Assembly: GCF_938045535.1 (NCBI RefSeq) | Contig: NZ_CALIMQ010000134.1 | Span: 1-9,956 of the forward strand | Direction of reading: 5' to 3' | Length of the DNA: 9,956 nt | Source: an uncultured Campylobacter sp. | GTDB taxonomy: Bacteria; Campylobacterota; Campylobacteria; Campylobacterales; Campylobacteraceae | In this document: piece after piece, positions 5,790 to 9,956 of the stretch | Layout: every line of letters starts with the position of its first letter | Position numbering within the stretch: position 1 is the stretch's first letter | Translations under genes and position numbers: made by a program | The notes under the pieces: generated by a model | Told to the model about the DNA's origin: nothing | The model's database searches: none | What the model saw: the letters and a program-made list of their open reading frames with translations, nothing else

Positions 5790-6896
5790 TCATTGCAACT
5801 TACCTCTGCATAACACGGGGATCTTTTCTACGACCTCGCCGCCGCTTACGAGATAGGCGAACTCGTGCAAATTTACGACGGGGCAGATGTGGTTCGGATA
5901 AATTTCGAGTCGATCGCCCACGCGCACGGCGTCTCGCAGCGCTCTGTCGTAGATGATCGCATGCTCGTCATAAACACCATTTATCCACACATCCGTGCCC
6001 TTTATGCGCCCGAGCCCCGGCGTTGCCGTAAAGCCCTCGGTGCGCCTTTGCTGCGTGAGCCCCTTGGCACCGACGTCGGTGATGATGCGATCCGCCGTAG
6101 GTCTGCTGATGACGGTCGTAAGGATACTCGCCGCATTCATCGAATAATCGCCGTACGCCTGCGCTTGCGAGGCGTCCATAAAGATATAGGTGCCCGGGCG
6201 GATCTCGGTGACGCCTTTTAAAATTTCAAAATCATTTATGAGCGAGGGCGTCGAGCCGATGCTAACGACGCGTGCGGGTAGAGCCAGCTCGCGCGCGATA
6301 TCCGCAAACTCCAGCGTGCGGCGCTGCGCGACTAGGTGGATGCGCTCGCATTCGTTTTTATCAGCGGCCTTGTAGGAGTGGCCGTCGTGGGAGAATACGC
6401 CGCGGAATTCTATATTTTTGCAGCCTTTTAGAAATTTTATAAACGCTGCGAAATCCTGCTTTTCCACGAAGCCCGAGCGGTTTTCGCCCACTTCGATCTC
6501 GGCAAGCACGCAGACCTTCGTGCCGCTGCGCTCAAAGGCACGCTCTATCAGGCGCGCCTGCTCTATGCTATCTGCGCCGAAGCTTAAGTTTATCCCCGCG
6601 CGCAAAAGCGCGATGATGCGCTGAAATTTCAGCTCGCCCACGATCTCGTTTGCGATAAATATATCTTTTAGCCCGTTTGCCGCCATGATCTCGGCCTCGC
6701 CCGTTTTGGCGACCGTGATACCCGCAGCGCCGATGCTTTTTTGCAGCTTCGCGAAATAGGGCATTTTGTGCGTCTTGGTGTGCGGGCGTAGGCTCACGCC
6801 CGAGGCGTCCGCGTAGCTTTGCATCTTTTGCAGGTTGCGAAGCATGATCTCGCGATTAATCAGCAGCGCCGGCGTGTCGATGTCGGATATCTTCAT
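5790..6896 (-). CDS. D-threonine aldolase / D-serine dehydratase-like PLP enzyme
   Basis: The product is 368 residues, full length for the family. Residues 5-14 (DIDTPALLIN) open the alanine-racemase-like N-terminal barrel, and RPHTKTHK at 37-44 is the pyridoxal-phosphate site with Lys41 the likely Schiff-base lysine. The C-terminal D-serine-dehydratase-like domain has the metal-site pair His336/Cys338 in PNHICPVVNLH, which binds zinc in eukaryotic D-serine dehydratase. Family members cleave D-threonine or D-allothreonine to glycine and acetaldehyde, or deaminate D-serine; which substrate applies cannot be told here. It is cytoplasmic. The start is well supported: AGGAGG (plus-strand 6903-6908) lies six bases before the ATG. 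It stands alone, with gene-free DNA on its upstream side. Confidence 0.85.
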   Translation of the reverse strand: MKISDIDTPALLINREIMLRNLQKMQSYADASGVSLRPHTKTHKMPYFAKLQKSIGAAGITVAKTGEAEIMAANGLKDIFIANEIVGELKFQRIIALLRAGINLSFGADSIEQARLIERAFERSGTKVCVLAEIEVGENRSGFVEKQDFAAFIKFLKGCKNIEFRGVFSHDGHSYKAADKNECERIHLVAQRRTLEFADIARELALPARVVSIGSTPSLINDFEILKGVTEIRPGTYIFMDASQAQAYGDYSMNAASILTTVISRPTADRIITDVGAKGLTQQRRTEGFTATPGLGRIKGTDVWINGVYDEHAIIYDRALRDAVRVGDRLEIYPNHICPVVNLHEFAYLVSGGEVVEKIPVLCRGKLQ

Positions 6897-6960
6897 AAGC
6901 TTCCTCCTCTTTAAATTTACGAAATTTTAATTCAGCCGCGCTTAGTAGCTGCGCCCGTTT

Positions 6961-7064
6961 TGTAACGGTGAAATTTTAAAATTTAGCGCGGCTTACAAAG
7001 GGTGAAATTTACCTGTCGCTTGCAAAGGGCGAAATTTACGCGCTTCTCGCAAAAAATGGAATTT
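6961..7064. repeat. Degenerate tandem repeat, about 27-34 bp period
   Basis: Four units share a core resembling GCAAAGGGYGAAATTT, with the GAAAT (GGAAT in the last unit) landmark at 6970, 7004, 7031 and 7059 (spacing 34, 27, 28). The best pair, 6991-7012 and 7018-7039, differs at only 2 of 22 bases, both transitions. The outer units are more diverged. The spacers are too short and the repeats too variable for a CRISPR array. Confidence 0.5.
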
Positions 7065-7480
7065 GCGCGCCGTAAATTTGTCGCTGCTTGCGAAACAATG
7101 GCTTACTCGCTGCAAATCGGCGCCCTTCGCGAAGCGCCTGAATTTAGACTATAAAATTTTGTTTACGCGTATTAAATTTAGCCTCGCTTGCAAAATTGCA
7201 AAATTAGCGCATCAAATTTAAGGATGCCTGCGCGAAGCGTTTAAATTTAGTGAGCAAATTTGCGTTTCCTTGCCGCACAAAGCAATACCGCGCGCTGTAT
7301 GAAAAAATCAAAATAAAATTCTAAAATGCGCTGAGTGAAAATCAATATGCGCGCCATATTGCTAGGCTCACGGAGTTTTCGGCTCCGCTTCACGCTGTTT
7401 TTATTCCTCTCGCGCCTGTTTTTCTTGCGGCACATATTCGCATTAAATTTTTTGGCAAGCGACCTGGTGCACTATCTGTT

Positions 7481-7630
7481 TTCGCGCCGTCGCCCGTGTT
7501 TTCGCGCTGAATATTTAGCGCCACAACTCGTTTGCACCGCCGCCCGCGTTTTTTACTAAAGCTCGTTTTGTGCCGCACGATGCACATCGCCGCCTATTTT
7601 TGTGCCGCCGCTCGTTTCCGCAGCGGCGCT
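7481..7630. repeat. 50-bp degenerate tandem repeat, three units
   Basis: The core CGCCCGYGTTTT occurs at 7491 and 7541, with a decayed form at 7591, giving an exact 50-base period. Bases 7481-7502 and 7531-7552 match at 18 of 22 positions and the four differences are all transitions. Similarity fades in the second half of each unit and in unit three. Confidence 0.45.
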
Positions 7631-7661
7631 TCATTTCTAGCGCGCCTCGCCTCGAGATTTA

Positions 7662-8375
7662 TTATTTTTTATCCTGCAAGACCTTGTCGCGCCATTTCGA
7701 GTTTGCTTTGTTATCGGTCGCTACGTCCTTGGATATCTCGGCCGCCGCTTCGAAATTTTTGCTCACGCCCTCTTTGGAATTCTCGTATTTTAGGGCATTT
7801 TCGCTTTTGATGCCGATGCTTTGCGCCTCGCTTGCGGCGTCGATATTAGCGCCTAAAAAGATAAACTCCCAGTCGTATTTTTCCTGCTTGTCGCTAATCA
7901 TCTTCTTAATCTGCGCTTTGGAGTATTCGCGGCTTGAGTTTTCCTGCCCGTCGGTGATGATGACGAAAAGCACGCGATTGTTTTTGGCATAGATATCCGG
8001 CACTCGCTCGATACGCGCTATCGTGCTGCCAATCGCGTCTAGTAGCGCGGTATTGCCGCCGGCGTAGTACTCTTTGGACGTTAGGTTTTCAACTTTCTTA
8101 AGCGGCGTGCGATCATGGATGACATTAAATTTCGTATCGAAAAGCACGGTCGTGACGCTGGCGTCGATGCCCTCTTTGCGCTCCTTTTCTATCATCGAGT
8201 TAAATCCGCCGATCGTATCGCTCTCAAGCCCGCTCATCGAGCCTGATTTGTCTAAGATCAGCACCAATTCCAGGTGATTTACGCCGTCTTTATGATTAGG
8301 TGGCGTCTCTAGCTCTACGCTTTTAGCAAACAGTATGCCCGCAAGCGCGGCAACAAGAAAGATGATTTTTTTCAT
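7662..8375 (-). CDS. Secreted von Willebrand factor A domain protein
   Basis: The product is 237 residues. Residues 1-17 are a signal peptide (MKK, hydrophobic core, LFA before the likely cleavage), so it should be periplasmic or surface-released. A single VWA domain spans about 33-185: the MIDAS motif DKSGSMSG with Asp42, Ser44 and Ser46, Thr109 in GGNTALLDA and Asp142 in ITDGQENSS, all metal ligands present. The following FLGANIDA and the tail rich in Asn, Lys and Glu match uncharacterised bacterial VWA proteins. Such domains bind protein partners through a divalent cation; no partner, chelatase-type ATPase or protease gene is nearby. The start is supported by AAGGAG (plus-strand 8381-8386) five bases before the ATG. 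Confidence 0.88.
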   Translation of the reverse strand: MKKIIFLVAALAGILFAKSVELETPPNHKDGVNHLELVLILDKSGSMSGLESDTIGGFNSMIEKERKEGIDASVTTVLFDTKFNVIHDRTPLKKVENLTSKEYYAGGNTALLDAIGSTIARIERVPDIYAKNNRVLFVIITDGQENSSREYSKAQIKKMISDKQEKYDWEFIFLGANIDAASEAQSIGIKSENALKYENSKEGVSKNFEAAAEISKDVATDNKANSKWRDKVLQDKK

Positions 8376-8409
8376 AGGGGCTCCTTTGTTAAAATTTTGT
8401 TATTTTACT

Positions 8410-8415
8410 ATTGTA
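8410..8415 (-). promoter_or_regulatory. Possible -10 box of the VWA gene
   Basis: On the minus strand TACAAT lies 35 bases before the start codon, giving a leader of about 28 bases that includes the ribosome site. The palindrome GCTTAAGC (8418-8425) sits immediately upstream. There is no clear -35 box. Confidence 0.4.
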
Positions 8416-8425
8416 TCGCTTAAGC

Positions 8426-8669
8426 AATGAAATTTTATCGCTAAAGCTTCGCTGCACGCCTTTGCTGGGTAAATTTTAATACGAATTTTGTTGCGGAATT
8501 TTAACGTATCCTTGCGAGAGACGCCGCAAAATTCCGCGTGATATAGAATTATGCGCGGCGCAGAATTTCGCTGTGGAATTTTAAAGGAGTAGAATTTTAT
8601 GCAGCGTGGGATTTTACGACGCAAAATTCCACGTGGCGTGGAATTTATGGAATTTACGCCGCCGCAAAA
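8426..8669. repeat. Cluster of inverted GGAATTTT / AAAATTCC elements
   Basis: GCGGAATTTT (8493-8502) is the exact inverse of AAAATTCCGC (8528-8537), 25 bases apart. Related words occur at 8575-8582 (GGAATTTT) and 8623-8630 (AAAATTCC), and the latter belongs to the hairpin at 8624-8646. The same core forms the palindrome at 996-1011. No solid gene lies here; a 36-codon frame at 8599-8709 with a good ribosome site is discussed under findings. Confidence 0.5.
8624..8646 (-). terminator. Possible terminator of the permease gene
   Basis: A perfect 10-bp stem (AAATTCCACG with CGTGGAATTT) around a 3-base loop lies 24 bases past the permease stop. On the permease strand it ends in TTTT. The stem is AT-rich at its base and the T-run is short, so termination may be weak; it may equally be one more GGAATTTT-type repeat. 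Confidence 0.4.
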
Positions 8670-9563
8670 TCAAGCGCCTGCGGATCTGCTCCGTTTTGCG
8701 CTGAGGTAGCTTCCGATCTCGCTTATTAAGACGCCAGATAGGATGAGCGCCGCGCCTAAAATTTGCATCGCGCTTAGCCTTTCGCCGCCCACGAATACGC
8801 CCATAATGCCCGCCGTTACGGGCTCTAGCGTGAAAAACAGAGCGGTTTTTACGGGCGTCGTGTATTTTTGCATCAAAGCCTGCGCAAAAAAGCCAAAAAC
8901 CGTTCCCAGCAGGCAGATCACCGCCATCGCGACGAAAAAGCTTCTATCCATCACTGGCACGATGCTGACTCTTTCAAAAAAGATCGCCGCGAAGCAGCAA
9001 AGCGCGCTTAGGCAGAGGATCTGTACGTAGGCGATGCCCGCTACGTCGCAGCTTTGCACGAAGCGGTTGGTTAGCACGATGTGAAACGAATACGCGCACG
9101 CGCAGACTAGCGCCAGCGCTTCGCCCTTGCCCAGGCCTAGCTGCGTGTCGCCGATGAGATAGAGCCCAGCGATCGCAAGCGCGATGCCCGCGTAGGCGTA
9201 GGAATAAATTTTATGTCTAAACAGCGCCGCGGCAATGAAGGGTACGAGCGCGACGTTTAGGCCGATGATGAATGCCACGGAGGAGCTTTGCGCAAATTTA
9301 AAGGCGAAGGTCTGCGACGTAAAGCCCGCGAATAAAAACAGGCTAAGTACCGCGCCGTGCTTGATCTCGCGCGAAGTTATGGCCTTGAGCTTTGGGAAAA
9401 ATATCGCACCTGCGATGATGCTCGCGGCGAAAAAGCGCCAAAATAGCAGTACGAAGACGTTGTTGCTCGCAAGCGCCTGCGAGGTGGGCAGATACCCGAG
9501 CCCAAAAGCGATCGCCACGAAGAGCATTCCGATGTCGGCTCTGAATTCCAAACTTTTATTCAT
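8670..9563 (-). CDS. EamA/DMT-family permease
   Basis: The product is 297 residues with about ten hydrophobic helices in two halves of five, the standard layout and length of the drug/metabolite transporter superfamily (EamA domains about 10-140 and 150-285). Family-like features include the first-helix text FGLGYLPTSQAL, FWRFFAASII in helix 2, SQTFAFKFAQSSSVAFIIGL in helices 3-4, and TPVKTALFFTLEPVTAGIMG with the GERLSAMQILGAALILSGV ending in the second half. Members export or import small metabolites or amino acids across the inner membrane; the substrate cannot be predicted. AAAGGA (plus-strand 9569-9574) precedes the ATG by five bases. The short basic tail KRSRSAG is typical of a cytoplasmic C-terminus. 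Confidence 0.9.
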   Translation of the reverse strand: MNKSLEFRADIGMLFVAIAFGLGYLPTSQALASNNVFVLLFWRFFAASIIAGAIFFPKLKAITSREIKHGAVLSLFLFAGFTSQTFAFKFAQSSSVAFIIGLNVALVPFIAAALFRHKIYSYAYAGIALAIAGLYLIGDTQLGLGKGEALALVCACAYSFHIVLTNRFVQSCDVAGIAYVQILCLSALCCFAAIFFERVSIVPVMDRSFFVAMAVICLLGTVFGFFAQALMQKYTTPVKTALFFTLEPVTAGIMGVFVGGERLSAMQILGAALILSGVLISEIGSYLSAKRSRSAGA

Positions 9564-9573
9564 CAGTGTCCTT

Positions 9574-9860
9574 TTTGAAAATTTAAAGTGGTAATTTTAC
9601 GAAATTTTAGGTAAAAAATAGGCTAAATTTTGACGATTTTGACGGAGCGGTTTGAAATTTTGGTTTTTAAGATCGCGAGTTAAATTTTAAGCTTTCGGCT
9701 CATCTTTTCGGGCTTGCGTGCACTTGTTCGCGCGATCATTGCGCCGCTTCGCCGCAACTTGTCATAAATATAGCTGCTACTCGCATGATCATTATGTCGC
9801 TTTGCTACGGCTTGTCATAAATTTTCATAGCTATTGCTCGCGCGTGGCTAAATTTAAAAT
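9574..9860. other. Gene-free region upstream of the permease
   Basis: No gene is seen. On the permease strand TAAAAT-type -10 candidates occur near 9594-9599 and 9603-9608, but the DNA is so rich in AAATTT words that none stands out. The right part holds the 53-57 bp tandem repeat listed separately. Confidence 0.5.
9734..9840. repeat. 53-57 bp tandem repeat, two units
   Basis: Bases 9734-9769 and 9787-9822 share 28 of 36 positions at an exact 53-base offset, from GATCATT to CTTGTCATAAAT, and the eight differences are all transitions. Similarity continues (ATAGCTRYT..CTCG) at a 57-base offset after a four-base insertion in the second unit. The preceding CTTGTTCGCGCG may be the edge of a third, decayed unit. 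Confidence 0.65.
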
Positions 9861-9956
9861 TTAATCGCCCGCGCCCTCTTTGTCGTTTTTTAGAATTTCT
9901 ATGTTTGCGCGCTCATTCGCGCCTTTTAAGCTTATAGTTTTTTTGAGCGCGGATTT
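9861..9956 (-). CDS. C-terminal end of an unidentified gene (partial)
   Basis: The minus strand is open from the window edge for 31 codons to a TAA at 9861-9863. The visible peptide is charged and helix-like (KKTISLKGANERANIEILKN, ending EGAGD). The stop runs directly into AAATTTAAAATTTAA-type intergenic sequence, as at the ends of other genes here. I do not recognise the family from so short a tail; a chance frame is possible. Confidence 0.5.
   Translation of the reverse strand, partial: KSALKKTISLKGANERANIEILKNDKEGAGD

Larger units (their letters stand above)
6911..7661. other. Gene-free region with degenerate tandem repeats
   Basis: I find no convincing gene in this stretch; the short open frames on both strands lack good ribosome sites and protein-like composition. 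The left half (6960-7260) consists of AAATTT words with GC-rich spacers, including the short tandem array at 6961-7064. The right half (7481-7630) holds a 50-bp degenerate tandem repeat. A small stem CGGAG/CTCCG lies near 7371-7387, and a 7-bp stem (7606-7612 with 7622-7628) lies past the VWA gene but has no T-run on that gene's strand. Confidence 0.55.

Noticed and set aside
6961..7064. CRISPR-like array
   Set aside because: Units vary too much, lack distinct spacers of constant length, and no cas genes are present.
7606..7628. Intrinsic terminator of the VWA gene
   Set aside because: The 7-bp stem is followed by A-rich rather than T-rich sequence on the gene's strand.
7532..7992. Plus-strand frames of 92 and 140 codons
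   Set aside because: The larger is mostly antisense to the VWA gene, which has a signal peptide, MIDAS motif and ribosome site; the plus frames show none of these.

Overview
The window looks like chromosomal DNA from an epsilonproteobacterium, most likely a Campylobacter of the mid-40s %GC oral group (the C. gracilis / C. showae / C. rectus type). This is inferred from the mix of GC-rich codons with a very high density of AAATTT / TAAAATTT words, from a cysteine-rich Sel1-repeat protein of the Helicobacter/Campylobacter Hcp type, and from a TATAAT promoter without a clear -35 box. No rRNA, tRNA, CRISPR array, integrase or transposase was seen.

Layout. (1) 1-1020 is gene-poor DNA built of GC-rich stretches punctuated by AAATTT words; it contains a decayed copy of part of the zinc-finger domain of the next gene. 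(2) 1121-3751 and 3809-4441 form a probable plus-strand two-gene unit: a large multi-domain protein (eight CxxCxGxG knuckles, three hydrophobic segments, a C-terminal peptidoglycan-binding-like motif) and a secreted Sel1-repeat protein. A good -10 box with an overlapping 16-bp palindrome lies upstream. (3) 4442-5789 is a rearranged patch: a perfect 32-bp inverted repeat, a broken histidine-phosphatase gene, an intact minus-strand pyrimidine-dimer glycosylase, an orphan C-terminal fragment and a second frameshifted copy of part of the histidine-phosphatase gene. (4) 5790-6896 (minus) is a D-threonine-aldolase / D-serine-dehydratase-like PLP enzyme. (5) 6911-7661 is gene-free and holds two kinds of degenerate tandem repeat. 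(6) 7662-8375 (minus) is a secreted von Willebrand A protein. (7) 8387-8669 is rich in inverted GGAATTTT/AAAATTCC elements, with a possible terminator. (8) 8670-9563 (minus) is an EamA/DMT-type permease. (9) 9574-9860 is gene-free with a 53-57 bp tandem repeat, and 9861-9956 is the C-terminal end of a minus-strand gene that runs off the window.

Functional links are weak: apart from the 1121-4441 pair, the genes look like independent single-gene units (DNA repair, D-amino-acid metabolism, transport, periplasmic binding). The most unusual content is the zinc-finger/membrane/peptidoglycan-binding fusion with its upstream relic, the 32-bp inverted repeat beside duplicated gene debris, and families of intergenic repeats whose copies differ almost entirely by transitions.
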